Assembly: GCF_022581195.2 (NCBI RefSeq)
Contig: NC_061455.1
Location: forward strand, 10,682,189-10,746,188
DNA from: Helicoverpa zea
Taxonomy: Eukaryota; Arthropoda; Insecta; Lepidoptera; Noctuidae
DNA: 64,000 bases
Reading direction: 5' to 3'
The notes under the pieces: generated by a model
Told to the model about the DNA's origin: nothing
The model's input: the letters and a program-made list of their open reading frames with translations, nothing else
Database searches by the model: none
In this document: piece by piece, positions 20,660 to 32,964 of the stretch
Layout: each line of letters begins with the position of its first letter
Numbering within the stretch: the first letter of the stretch is position 1
Translations under genes and position numbers: made by a program

Positions 20660-23600
20660 TCACTGTCGGTCGACGGTCCGCTTGAGCCACTGCGTGAAGT
20701 GTCGCAGCTGCCACACCGCCCGCGCCGACTCCTCGCGCAAACGTGCGTTGTGTCGCCTCAGCCGACGCACCTATCGAATAATCCGAGATAATAAGTTAAG
20801 CTGCCTACTACCTATTAATCTTAATACTGTCGAAATTGTTATGAAATAGATTTGTAGTACCTAAATAAATTAAAATGGTTACATTAAATGTCCCAGTGTG
20901 AACTAAACATTTTTGAATCGAGAGGTCTTACAACACAAACAACTCAAACATAAAAATGCCCTCGTGATTAGTTATTCAGCTGCGTCTTAGTCAAACCAAC
21001 AACTGAATGACTCTGTATTGCATACATATAGTAAATTAGCTTGTGTGATGACCTTTACTTCGAATTCATTCATCCATAAGCTTATTTAAAAACGATAAAA
21101 TCAATGTAACATAAACACGTGCTGTACAATCACATGACGCTTAGCCCATAGATTACGATGCGGTAATGTTGTCTGGTGATAATTACATCGGTACATTGGT
21201 GCATGCGTATTAAAAATAATTTCTGGGAAGGTAGGTACAAATATCGTCTTTTTATTTTTATAATATTGATATGTTTACAATATAAATAACATTTTTTTTT
21301 CAGAGATAGATAGATAGACAGAAATATGCTGCATAATTTTTAGAATGCTGTTGGCGCTTTTCCCCTACTCTACGCATCCGAAAAATTATTAGTCAGAAAC
21401 AAAAGTCGCCAAACCATCCAAAATTCGATACTAAACATCGATTGAAGTATCGACAAATTGCATGACAACACTAGTGCAAAAATTGAACAAACATCACTGA
21501 GTAAGGAAAGATCAAGTAGCCTCGTCCCCAGCAGACCCGTATTTTGACGCGCTACTTAGGAGATTTTCCGTTATGGCATCTTTGTTAGTCATTTTGTTCT
21601 CCATGCCAAACATAGTGAAATTGACATAAAAAGATTGCAATATAATTAAATATAGTTATCTCAGTATACCTCTTCCTCCAGCTGATGCCTGTGTCGCTGC
21701 GAGGCGGCGGCGTCGGTCTCGAGCGCGGCGACGCGCGACGCGAGGCCGCACGCGCAGTTGGCCGCGCTCGCCGTATTCGCTGTACTGTTGGCCACGTTAG
21801 CCCCAGTAGGCGACGTTGTAGAAACGCTTGTTGTTAATGTAGCGGGGACTGTTTCAGATACCTGACAAGTATAAAAAGTTGGTGATGATTGATTTTCAGG
21901 TTTGCTCATTTTTTTTTGTTCTCGCTTATTTAAGTAATTTTTATACATAAAGTACATGTCAATTCCATCATAGCCTAACTTAAACTAAAATACATATGCT
22001 TATTATTTATGGCTTACGGCTAAATACCATGAACATATTGCTCATTTCGAATACATATGTGGTGGAGTACATAAGGCAGCATATAGAGGGAAAACATAAG
22101 GAAGGGAGAGTATATAAGGAAGAACATAGGGGTATTACATAAGACAGCGTAGGTATAGGGAAATTACATAAAATGAAGCCATAAAAATAAGTGTAACGAA
22201 CGTTACGTATGCAACAAGTAGTCGTATCTGTAGATAATCACGCGATTGTGGATACCTACATAAAATGTAAAGTTAAGGTGCCGTTCTGTTCACGAAATAT
22301 TTTATTCAACAGTAATTTTCCGCTTACCCAAAAATAACATAACGTGCAAAAAATAAATTTATAAAATGTCATTAATATTGATAAAAAAGATTGATTTATT
22401 AATTGAGCTAAGAATAGTCTTTCGGTCAATAAGACAATGATATTGTTTTTTTTTTTTTATCTAAATTGCATATCAACATTCAACGCAGAAATCGTTTTAT
22501 TGACTGTTTCATTTTTAAATATATTATTGTATGTATACTTATATTAAAACGCTGAAGAAGTTCGCTTGAATGTGCTAATTTTATCATTTGAACTAATAAC
22601 TATGGTCCGATTAGAAAAATATGTTTCCTTTGGTAGCCCATTTGCCCATTTTTGAGGAAGGATACATGTTATTTAATGGAGTAGTTCTCAAAGGACTGGC
22701 AAAAACTTGTGCATAAATAAGGTTCTACTTACGACAGAGACGTCATTCCAGGAATCGTTGGCGGTTTCGTTCGCTAAAGTTTCTAATGAGGGATCGGTGT
22801 TGTCCATCGATGGGTATTGATGCTCTTCACATATCTAAACCAAAACAGATGAAAATTTTATATTATATCCAAGTATAGAGACAGTCTCTTTAAACATGGA
22901 CACTTAATCTACGTCTATGATGAACAGATTTGGGTAAAGAAATGTATAATTAAATATAGAAGATCTCCAACCAACTTTTGAATTAAAAAGTCTCGCTAAA
23001 AATAAACAATTTCAAATTGACTTGATACAGCCATTGAATCAAAATTTTGCTTTGTCATTAGGTAAAATGTACGTAAATTAAATAGCTTCTTTGTATTATC
23101 TATTGTTGTAATATCTTATCTTTAGACTAGGTAAAACTTTTAGATACAAATAAAATAACAAATAAAGTAGAATATACCTACAGGAAACCGATTAATGACC
23201 TGATTATTAATTTTATCACGTGAATAGTCTACACCTACGCTAATTAAAAAAACCCGTACCAGTAGGTAATTTATGTTTTTAATAATAAGAGGGCACAGTT
23301 TTTAAGTGACGTCCGAAAGTCATAAATATACAGTCGATGTTATTTTTTAATTCAATAATGGACATTGGCTAGACAGACCCCTTACAGCATACAAAGCTAT
23401 ATATGGACGCCGAACTTTATGATTTTCTGAAGATTTTTAATTTTATTATACTGAAAAAAAAAAAAAAAAAAACGGTTGTCTGTAAAGTCGGTTTACTGAC
23501 GATAGTCGAACGTGACAGCGTCATGAGAAATTGATCGTCAGATGTCGAACGTTGCCGAACGCGGAGGCCGATCGTGCCTCTTTGTTGCTCGTTGCGTGCT

Positions 23601-26115
23601 CTCGCTTGTACTTCAAGCCTTAAACGGAATGCCTCAGAGCGAGGTAACGCCGCATGAGTCATGTTTTTTCGTGCGTGCAGCCGGCTCCATCGATTTATAA
23701 GACGTTGTCACGTCAACAAAGGCTTTGTATGCCGTTAAGGGGTTGACTAAAAGTAAACAACTTTTTACACAAATGCACAATTACAAATTGTTATCATTGT
23801 ATTTTGTTGCCTATTTCTCTTATTTGTGACTTTTATTTTCTGCCGCATTATACTTTCAACTGAGCAAGGAAATAAAAAAAGTCTTATGAAGATTGTTCGT
23901 CTCTAGTGTTGTGTCCCTAGTTAAGTGCCTATTCAAACGGATGTGTACCTGTAGCATAGCTCGGGTGGCAGTATGCACTAGCGCCGCCCAGTCCAGTGCG
24001 GCGGCGTCGGGCAGCGGCAGCGGCGCCGCGCCCCCCGCCCCACTCGCCGGGCCTCCGCCCCCCGTCCCACTCGCTGAAGACCTCCCTTCGCCTAGCTCCG
24101 CGTCCATCATTCGGATGAGATCCTCCTGGATAACAAGAAATAAGCAGATAATAACAACATTGCTTGGTGTTTCTGTAATCATGTGGTTCTGTTTAGTATT
24201 GAGTTTTTTTTTGTCAATACAATTTATTGTTTTTTGTCTCGTTTGAACTCGAAAAGTCTGTAGGAGGTACGGAGGTAAGATGAGCGTAGACGCCATAAGG
24301 CTGGTAGGTTACGCGCCTTCTTGTAGGTTAAGTAATGTATGAATAATAATGTATAAATAATGAATAAACGAGGCCTTCGGGTTCCACGAGACATCTGAAA
24401 AATATTTGTCTTGATTGTAAAAATTGGAACTGAAATATATAATTGTATTGATTGATTGGTGATTGGTTTAAGAAAAATTGGGCGGGTTCCAAAGAAGGGC
24501 GGAGCTAGTCACGCTCCTCGTCCCCCGAACGCCCGTATTTTGGCAGGCTACTTTGCTATTTTCTTAGGAGATTTTGCGTGATGTTTGCATGACATATCTG
24601 CATGTTATTTTGTTCTCTATGGTTTGTAGACTCACAGTAAGCGAAGATGTGTTGGCCGAGGCACGCTTGTGCCTCGCATGTCGCGGAGACGCGGCGTCGT
24701 CGTGCGAGCGGCGGCGTAATGCTGCCTCAGGCGCAGGAGACGTCTGCGGCGACCGACGACCCGATCGACACGAACCACCTAGCATAAATAAATCATATTT
24801 TAACCTCGATAGCATCGTTTTTAGGGTTCCGTACCCAAAGGGTAAAACGGGACCCTATTGTTTTCGCTCCTCTGTCCGTCCGTCCGTCCGTCCGTCTGTC
24901 ACCAGGTTGTATCTCACGAACCATGATAGTTAGAGAGCTGAAAGGATCATGCCCATATTAGTATGGAGTCAAAAGTCAGCAACGCCATGCAATGCCCAAA
25001 TTCCAGTTCTATGTAATACGATAGCTTTACAGCCATATTTGTAAGATATCTAGATTTAATATTATATAAAGCACCGATTCAAAAGATATTGGACATTAAA
25101 CATGATAAATTCCCACTGTTTTTTTATACATTTTATCGTTTATAGACAGCATTGCTATTAGTTTTTCACTAGGAACTTCATGATCATCATGAATTCATGA
25201 CTTAATTGTATGTTATTAGATAAACATGTCAGTTATTTGAATATATTGTATACCGTAAATGAATATATACATGGGCCAAAGGACGAGATTACAGACCGTA
25301 ATAAATAAAGCATGATTGAAACGATGTCATGTACTGCAATATCAACAAGAATGTCTTATTTTTTTATTTTTTAACCGGTGCTTTTTAAGACTTCAAATTA
25401 TCATCATAATTCTAGTTTTTATTTAATAGGGCTATCTTGTAATATACTTTCTCTGGGCGTTACTGGGGCACAGATGGGCATGGTCCTTTTCACAGATGAT
25501 GTATTTTTGTTGCCGCTATAACAACAAATATTGAAAACTAGAATTGAATAAATATTTTGGGGGGCTCCCATACAACAAACGTGATTTTATTTTGGTCCGT
25601 TTTATAAATAATGGTACGGAACCCTTCGTGCGCGAGTCCGACTCGCACTTGGCCGGTTTTTTAATTAATTTACAGTATTTGCAATAAGCATGTTGAATAT
25701 AAACGTTTTCAGTATTCAATGTAAAAATATTTTTGTCTACAAATGATAATAAAAACAAAACACTGATTCCGATTCTGAAAAAGAAAATACCTACAGACCT
25801 CTCTGGAGAACTTGATACAAAAAGTAAAATTAAGTAATCAGTTTCACAACAATTTTTATTGCGACATCATATTTTGTGTGCTTATTGCTCATGCGCCGAG
25901 AAAGTACTCGATACAGTTATCAAAACCAAAGCACTTTCTTCAACAAACGAACCTGTGCCATATCCTGAGCTATCGGACCGCGGTGGCGAGTGTCCGCGCT
26001 CGTAGGCGCGGCGCGGACGGCCCGGCTGCTGCGCGTCCGCGCGGGCGAGCGGAGCCCACTCCTCCAGCCCCGCCTCGCACTGGCACTTGGAGCTCGACGC
26101 GAATGTTACCGTCAC
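20660..26115 (-). CDS. SIPA1-like / spine-associated Rap GTPase-activating protein, C-terminal exons only
   Basis: Six exons join with GT-AG borders and continuous frame: 25953-26115, 24636-24778, 23949-24125, 22733-22834, 21670-21861 and 20660-20770 (stop TGA at 20660-20662). They give the last 295 residues. Family proteins activate Rap GTPase hydrolysis and scaffold junctional or synaptic membranes through RapGAP and PDZ domains, which are not found here. Identification rests on the conserved C-terminus: SLTED, then LPLPDAAALDWAALV, a low-complexity linker, and a coiled coil ASRVAALETDA...QLEEEVRRLRRHNARLREES ending AVWQLRHFTQWLKRTVDRQ, which follows the vertebrate LPD--LDW--LVDAA...EWV order. 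Upstream are Ser/Arg-rich stretches (SDSSGYGTG, RRSPQTSP). The exons are very GC-rich islands in AT-rich introns. The 5' part is unlocated; the ZAD gene lies in the same direction beyond it. Confidence 0.78.
21500..21615 (+). repeat. Copy of a dispersed GCGCTACTTAGGAGATTT repeat
   Basis: Contains CCTCGTCCCCAGCAGACCCG, GCGCGCTACTT-like and TTATGGCATCTTTGTTAGTC. Matching copies are at 24480-24625, 59915-60160 and 62780-63050, all on the plus strand. It lies downstream of exon 21670-21861 in a SIPA1-like intron. Confidence 0.6.
22055..22200 (+). repeat. ACATAAGG/GGGAGA minisatellite tract in a SIPA1-like intron
   Basis: Degenerate purine-rich units (ACATAAGGAAGGGAGAG, ACATAGGGGTATT, ACATAAAATG) of the family also seen at 4120, 44590 and 49190, and in reverse at 12705. 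Confidence 0.5.
23490..23700 (+). repeat. GC-richer repeat block in a SIPA1-like intron
   Basis: After an A run (23454-23472) comes a GC-richer block with CGAACGTGACAGCGTCATGA and CGTTGCCGAACGCGGAGGCC. The minus-strand ORF over it lacks splice sites that would join it to the SIPA1-like exons, so I treat it as an inserted repeat. Confidence 0.4.
24290..24625 (+). repeat. Second copy of the dispersed CGGGTTCCAAAGAAGG repeat
   Basis: Shares GGTAGGTTACGCGCCTTCTT, GGGTTCCAAAGAAGG, CCCGTATTTTGGC and TTAGGAGATTT with 62780-63050 and 59915-60160. It ends just below exon 24636-24778. Confidence 0.55.
24818..25665 (+). mobile_element. GGTTCCGTACC inverted-end element, split by a nested insertion
   Basis: AGGGTTCCGTACC at the left and GGTACGGAACCCT at the right are inverted ends, followed by CGCGAGTCCGACTCGCACTT. 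A GTCCGTCCGTCC microsatellite lies near the left end. The middle (24941-25489) is foreign; the copy at 1735-1850 shows the uninterrupted order. It lies in the intron between SIPA1-like exons 25953-26115 and 24636-24778. Confidence 0.65.
24941..25489. mobile_element. 549-bp element with AAAGGAYCATGCCCAT inverted ends, nested in the previous repeat
   Basis: AAAGGATCATGCCCAT (24941-24956) is mirrored by ATGGGCATGGTCCTTT (25474-25489), one mismatch in 16. The interior is AT-rich without a significant ORF. A few of the outer bases may belong to the host repeat. Confidence 0.6.
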
Positions 26116-26453
26116 CTGGTCAAGTATTGCTTTTATATAACTTCTTGGATCCTATACTGATGAATGGAAGACAAAGGGTAGGAACGTACATAGATTTGAA
26201 CTGGGAAAAGAACACTCAAGCAAAAAATTGGTTGGTTTTACTTTGCGAAAATAATTTTAAAGGACAATGCCAGGGTCTGGGCTCAAAGTTTTCCCAGCAG
26301 TGGGAGTAGTTCCAGCTGGTTCCATGGTGCACTCTGAACACGAAATCCGAATATTTTTGATATCGGTCCCAGAGGTCCCGAAAAAAACCGGTTCAAATGT
26401 TATCCATAGATAGTAACTTAACAAAGCCTGAGCCATTTGCCCACTAGTGAACG
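26116..26453. other. Sequence left of the duplicated block
   Basis: Intronic or intergenic for the SIPA1-like gene. The open frame across it reads no known domain. It ends in CCCACTAGTGAACG directly before the copied block at 26454. Confidence 0.35.
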
Positions 26454-28709
26454 AAGGGATAATCGTCGGTTTTGTGTCACCATTTCAATAAAGTTGTCTC
26501 AAAGGGTCTTCAGCGTGTTGGCTTCGGCCCCACGTTTGCCTCCCAAAAATTCGGAACTCTGTAGTCCCGAGGTCTGGAAGAGACATACAAAATAATAATG
26601 AGATATAACGCAACAAAGTCGGAGAGTGGGGGCTCGTAACGCCACGTCTAGGTATGTAAAATTTGTACTAAGCAGTGACTTAACACAAAATTCAAGCGTG
26701 TTGTATCTTCGTTATTATTTGTTTGTGAGAGAGAGAAAAGAAAAATACGTGTCTATTATTTTAGGGTTATCTAAAAGACGTACTAATTACTTTTTTTTGA
26801 TTCGCCATACCTATTTCATAACATTCATTTCTATACATTTCAAGTGTAGTATTGCTCTTGAAGTTCCACATCAGGTGTTCCAGATCTTCGATGTTTATAC
26901 GTCAATAGAGAGTGCTTATCAGATTGAACCACTAAAACGTCATATCTTCATATGCTATAGTCTAGCTGGGCCCCTGGAGTTCCACATCAGGTGTTTTATT
27001 TTTTTTAGATCTTCAATTTGTATAAGTCAATAGAAAGTGCTTATCAAATTGAACAACTTTTGCTAAAACATCATACCGTATATGGTACAGAGAAGCTGGG
27101 CTCTTGGGGTTCCACATCAGGTGTTCCAGATCTTCAAATTTATTATCTCAGCTGAAAATGCTCATCACATGAAACAATTTTTGCCATGGCACCATTTTTG
27201 TATCTCTTATAGTTTTGTTGGTCTGTTGGAGTTCTGCATCAGGTCTTCAAGTTTCGAAGATAAATTATAGCCTATATGTTAACCAGGCTTAATGCTGATA
27301 CAACAAAGAAAAAATCATTGGAATCCGTTCAGTAGTTCGGAAGATTAGCGTGTACAAACAAACAGACATACAGACATACAGACATGCAGACATACAGACA
27401 TACAGACAGAATTTTTTTTTTGGATTTGTGCTCCATTACTGTTTCTAAACCCCACCCAATTATTATTTTTTTAATATATTCAATGTACAGACACAGTTTT
27501 TTACAGATTTATTACCTATATATATATATGTATAGATATGTATAGATAAAGTAACCATTCACGAATAATTTGATGTAAAAGAAGTACTAGAAAAGTATTT
27601 TTTCATTACGAGATGCTTAAAAATCTGTTTCAAGGTAGAGATTTTTCGGTATTTCGGAAAATTTGTAAATTAAAACTGTAAATCCGTAAGATTTTGCTGA
27701 ACATATATTGTGTTGTATTGATAAGTAGTGACCCAAGCTATCACCCCCTGCAGTATGTCGTGCTATTTACTGGACACCCTGTATACCCAATGGTTAATGA
27801 AATAAAATGATCGCTCCCAAATTAAAATGCCGGTAGATTTAGGAAAGGCGATGGAATAACTTGGCGCGAATTGCTTTAGGTATCATTAGGTATTCTAGTT
27901 TTTTTTCCGAGGATTCACTCGCGTCCCATGAGAACGACTGCATGTACCGCCGTATTACGCTACTCAGTACCACCCTGGGGGTGGTTGCCACCCCTTCTCG
28001 GGGGTGGATTTTTTTGCAAAATAACCTCGGATATCGATGGAAGACCTAATTTTAAGCTAAAGTTGTCTATAAAGCTTTTTAAAAAATCCAATACTTTTCA
28101 AGTTATTGGTAATTGAAAATTGGCAATTTTTTCACGTTTTTCTTCAGTTTTTTGCAAATATCTCCAAAAATATACGTTTTATCGAAATATTTATAAAGGA
28201 CAAAATTGTAGCAGGTAAAACAATGAACAATTTGATGTTTTATAAAGTTCTATAGTTGCAATATTAAGCTAGATATTAAAGATTAAAGCCGTTTTTTACT
28301 TTGTCTGAAATTTAATCGACGTGGTCAATGCCATCTATTGTTTTAGTAAGTTGATCAATTTACGAGTTTTATTATTTTCCGGTGACATATATACACATTA
28401 CAATAGTTGTTGGTCTTTATTATACTGCCTACTTTCACAATGCTCCAAATATTGACACTCCGAAATTTTCAGTTACTAAGTTGAAAAAAATATGACAAGT
28501 TTTTAGACCATAACTAATTCAATTTTCGTGGTATCACAATTTTTCTTTTTCTAAAACGGTGAACAGTTAAAGGGCTTAAGAGAGGCTGTGATTGCGCTGC
28601 CACGCGCTCTTTAAGGCGACGAATTGGTCAACAATAATTCCATAACCGGCACGCGCATCTAAGGCGCCAAAAGGGGTCGGAGCGTCTGAGCGGGGCGAGG
28701 ATAACAATA
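26454..28709 (+). repeat. Second copy of the 2256-bp duplication (recipient site)
   Basis: Identical to 8339-10594 apart from one substitution found (26817). It carries the last 137 bp of the LINE fragment with the right target-site copy but not the left, the tandem array, the CAGACATA tail, the right end of the mariner-like element, and the left arm plus part of the loop of the fold-back element. It stops abruptly at TAACAATA before unrelated sequence. No terminal repeats or clear target duplication flank it. It sits upstream of the first located SIPA1-like exon. Confidence 0.9.
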
Positions 28710-29640
28710 TGTTGCCAGCGTGTATGGTAGATTCTTAAAATTATGGAAATTCTATTAAATAATCAAGTACTTAAATGGTACGTCTAAGAATTATCTTGTC
28801 ACTGTCTAAATTAAATCCAACTTCAGTCACACGGCTTCCTACTAAAGCCCTAATTTCATTGCTGGTTAAGTGAAGTCTGAAAAGCGATTTTCTCAAGCTT
28901 TACTATAATATCCTCAGTTTCTAGAAGTCTTCATTACAATTTTGCAGGGAAATCAGCAGCTGACTTAATTTTCCGATAATCGAAGAACCAGACTTCCACG
29001 AACATACTCTTTAAGCTTCAAAATTCAACGAAACATAACATTGGAAATATTCGCCTGCAAGGGAACATCAACACGCCAACACAGCAACTTAGTTCAAGCA
29101 AAGAAATCGCGAGAAAACTCCAACATCCTATCGAATAGATATTATTTTAAATGTCTTCCCCATAAGCGATATCGGTTACCAAAGAGGTTATATGAAAGCT
29201 CGAAAACTTTTAGCCAATATTCCGTTAAGATTCGAGACACGATCTGTTTGACGTAAAAACGCTTTAGCCATACCTAATGCTTCGAAATGTGCTTATTTGT
29301 GCCTCAAGTAAAGTTATAAATATATTATATAGTACGTATGAATGCGGAATATTATGTTTGCCGTTACTTCAGTGATAAAACGCTTGCAAATGTAATGTTT
29401 GCTCACATTTTGTGTTATAAAAGTTTATGTTTGTTTTGTTTGCTGTGTAGGTAGATGAGTGGGTGGTTATTTTGTAGAAATATATGTGGTTTATACTCAA
29501 AATAGATACAATTTACCGAGTTACTGCATGTGGGAATCCAAATAATCACAGGTATATATTTTATAGACCCCAGTTCTTCTTAATTGACAGAGGTATTAAT
29601 TTAGCTGCAACGGTACACATGATACAAACTCACATACCTA
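28710..29640. other. AT-rich sequence, no gene recognised
   Basis: A 71-residue ORF at 29041-29256 has no recognisable motif and no splice context. I see no repeat element here. Confidence 0.4.
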
Positions 29641-29770
29641 TACATCATCATCATCATCATCATCAGCCTATCGCAGTCCACTGCTGGACATAGGCCTCTC
29701 CAAGTGCACGCCACTGAGATCGATTTTCGGCTTCTCGCATCCAGCTCCTGCCAGCCGTCTTGCGCAAGTC
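29641..29770 (-). pseudogene. RTE-type LINE C-terminal fragment with trinucleotide tail
   Basis: The minus strand from 29770 to the stop at 29663 reads DLRKTAGRSWMREAENRSQW then RALGEAYVQQW, the usual C-terminal end of RTE-clade reverse transcriptases. It is followed by an ATG/GAT trinucleotide tract (29643-29663), as in RTE 3' tails. The frame is open, but only 36 codons remain. Confidence 0.75.
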
Positions 29771-31017
29771 ATACCTATACATAAACTGACAAAATCATCA
29801 CACATTTATACGGATTTTGTTGCTATTCAAGAAACAACATAGGAACACTAAACTGGAGAATAAGTTGAAAAATCTTGTTGCTACGGTCTCACATCTCGAT
29901 ACAATTTAATTTTTAACCCTACCACTATCGCCACAAGGCACTTTTCTTAACCCCCTATAGAGGTTAACAATCAATGCCATTAAAGCCACCAGCCACTCGG
30001 CTTTAGAACCGGACGCTATTTCATTTTATACAGGACATAATCTACTTTATAGGATCGAGGTAAAAACTTACAAGTGCCTACTTGAATCCTTACACGAGAT
30101 ATTTCAAGAGTAATAACGTGGAGTTCAAACTAGGTATGACGGAGTAATTTTCTAAGAACTGGTAGGCAATAAAGACATTTTAAATTATGTTTCTAGTTTC
30201 TAGATGGTGTGATACTTAGTTGGCCTTCTCAAACTCTGCACCATTCCATCTATTTCATCAACCAAGACTCAAAAAAAACTTAACAAACAAAAAAACCTTT
30301 TTCAATTACCAAAAGTACACCTTTGTCAACCAAATCAGAATAGCCCCGACTTATTAAATCCACCAAACAGCCTCTAACAGTAATCATTTATTCATGACCA
30401 TACTTAAAATAGGACACTGACGAAAACCTCTGTGGTCTAAAAATAAGTATTTTTTAATCCCCTATTTGGGACATGTCGTATTTTCGTATTTTTACCACAG
30501 GTTTAGATACCCTCTTCGTTTAGAAGTGGCGTACACGTATGGAGTTGGCAGTCGTTCGCAATTTATTTGAATCAAGCGATGCGTATGCATCGATAATGAG
30601 TGTTCGTTTTCCGTCGGTCGGAATATAATGGGAATAATAAGCGGTGTGTGCACATTGGAAAATTCGTTATGATTGGGTAGAACGAATTGTATGAGAATTT
30701 TATATCTCGTAATTATGGTGGCGCTTTGAAAGGGTTTAGATGGTTCGTTTCTTGCGTGGGTGGATTAGGGATGATTTTTATGAACGAGTAGGCCATTTAA
30801 GTATAAGAAAATTACATGAAGCTTCTGTATATCATGTCGTTTCGTTACTTAGGTCATTAGCAACATTAAAAAATTCAATAAGTTCAGATTTTTATCTGTA
30901 ATATTTATTAAGTTGCCTAAGTTACGAGGGTAAGAAAATAATACTTTAATAACAAAATATTTTATTTAGAAAAACGAGATAAGAATTATTTTTATTTACT
31001 GTATCTTTTAATGACAT
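29771..31017. other. AT-rich intergenic sequence, nothing recognised
   Basis: No ORF, repeat end or RNA-like structure stands out between the RTE fragment and the MITE at 31018. Confidence 0.4.
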
Positions 31018-31248
31018 TATAGTTCGGCCATTCAGAGAATGCGTTCCTGACACGTCGCGATTGAACTGACGACGTAACTTTGCAATGGCGTTGCAGTTAC
31101 GATAAAAATATTTTTGCTGGTTGTTTACCGTTTTAACAATTGAGGAGCATTAAAACAACATTATTATATCAATAATCAATGAATGTTATTACGTCGTCAG
31201 TTCAATCGCGACGTGTCAGGAACGCATTCTCTGAATGGCCGAACTATA
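31018..31248. mobile_element. 227-bp MITE with 58-bp perfect inverted repeats, copy 1
   Basis: TAGTTCGGCCATTCAG opens the left repeat and its mirror closes the right one; each arm runs 58 bp to CGACGTAA. A TA lies outside each end, compatible with a TA target duplication. The 111-bp centre has no ORF. Base for base the same as the copy at 58329-58555. Confidence 0.85.
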
Positions 31249-31738
31249 AAGTGCTATCTACTGACTACATATTTTATTTATTTATTTTATCTTTAATGCA
31301 TCAGTTTTAATGCGTTTCTATCTATGTTCGTGAGTGTTGGGGGCAGATGAAATGACGTAAATATTTTCAGCTTTTAACATTTAATTTTGTTACTGAAAAT
31401 TAAATTGGCATCATGATAGCGTGGGACGTGTTATGAACGTGGGTGAAACTGGAATGATAATGAGATATTATATTCTTGCAGTTAAATTTTAACTAGTGCG
31501 TCATTAAATAGTGAGAGGGATCAACAGGATGCTGTGCCTTTGTATTTTTGGTATTGGCTTAAAATTATGTGAAATTAGTGTTTTCTTTTTTTTTGTAATT
31601 CAATTGGAGTTTGACGGTTAATGGTGTTAAATTATGCATACTCTTTTTCATGTTATCCTTAAGTCGGCAATACCTTAGCCAAGGATTCTTTCAAATTTGC
31701 CAATTTTACCAGAGTTTTTTTTCGTTACCAACGCAATT

Positions 31739-32394
31739 TTAATTAGAGAGATTACAGCAATATTTACATGTATCATACCTCATAAGTAGGTATAGTAAGT
31801 TCAACTCAGTCTTGCGCGCGGCCTTATGTGTGGGTAACCCTTGTACATACACAGTGACTTTGTGTGCGTGACAAGAGGTACAGTCGGGTACAAATGATGA
31901 ATTTTCGGATTCGCTACTCTCACCAAGGTAAATTATAAATTTTGACTCCATGTCAAAATGTCTATAGTATTTTTCTTTTTTCTTTTGTACATGTCGACAA
32001 GTATTACCCAACATCCCTTCATCAATATGACTTAAACGTTCATTTATGAGTTTCATTATTTCCGTCTTATTTTGGTCGACATTATGCGAAGCAATATTAT
32101 TTTTTAAAATTCTTACATTATTATACTAGATTATACGTTTTTTTACAATCTTAGTCCACACTTTTATTTATTGTCCGCGTACCCCGAGATCTAGAAAATA
32201 TGTAAGGAGTATTTAATTGATCTTAGATATTTCACCTCATTTATTTCTTAGATACTGTCAACGTCAATTTGAAAAAACTTATGAGAAAATAATGAAAAAC
32301 TGTAAAATGTAATAATAAAAAGCTTTGAATGTTGTTTCATTTTTTGAAACGCTACCTGACTCCTTAAACATTTTCTCCGTGAAGAACTAGACAT
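31739..32394 (-). CDS. Hypothetical two-exon protein, 141 residues
   Basis: Exon 32356-32394 encodes MSSSSRRKCLRSQ and ends CAG|GTAGCG. Exon 31739-32125 begins after CTAG and continues in phase 0 as YNNVRILKNNIASHNVDQ, then a charged region with CRHVQKKKEKYYRHF, IIYLGESSESENSSF and CTSCHAHKVTVYV. Several Cys/His pairs could bind metal, but no known domain is recognised. The acceptor has a poor pyrimidine tract. It stands next to copies of an inverted-repeat family and could be part of a transposon-derived gene rather than a host gene. No homologue is named. Confidence 0.35.
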
Positions 32395-32794
32395 TTTCGT
32401 AAACGACTGTACCCATAACAAAAAGCGATAAGAACACGTCATGCTCGGACGACGTCACTGTCACACGAATGAAAGTTGTATATTTACAAGCCGACGCACA
32501 CATAGGGCCGCGCGCAAATCTGAGTTGAACTATCTATATTACACAATAACAAATCTATTTTTATAAATAGCTACCTGCAACTTCCCACGTCAGTCCCACA
32601 ATCCCATACAATATAAAAATTCTAATTAGCACGCCCTGTATGCTGGCAACACTGCTTATTAAAAAGCTCGGCCATGTAAACAAAGGTTTCTATTATTGCT
32701 CTAATCTAACCAAAGAGTTCGTTTAAGTGTAATCACGGTTGGTGATAACGATAATGAAAACTGCTGAGCTGAGCTTTTAAGTGGATGAAGTTTA

Positions 32795-32964
32795 TAGTTC
32801 GGCCATTCAGAGAATGCGTTCCTGACACGTCGCGATTGAACTGACGACGTAACTTTGCAATGGCGTTGCAGTTACGATAAAAATATTTTTGCTGGTTGTT
32901 TACCGTTTTAACAATTGAGGAGCATTAAAACAACATTATTATATCAATAATCAATGAATGTTAT
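32795..32964. mobile_element. Left 170 bp of the 58-bp-inverted-repeat family, copy 2
   Basis: Identical to the left three quarters of copy 1 (ending AATGAATGTTAT), then the sequence departs. A diverged right end occurs at 33725-33758, so this may be one longer relative of the family or a split copy. Confidence 0.7.

Noticed and set aside
23893..24933. Plus-strand ORFs of 117 and 119 codons
   Set aside because: Antisense to SIPA1-like exons; their composition mirrors the GC-rich coding strand.
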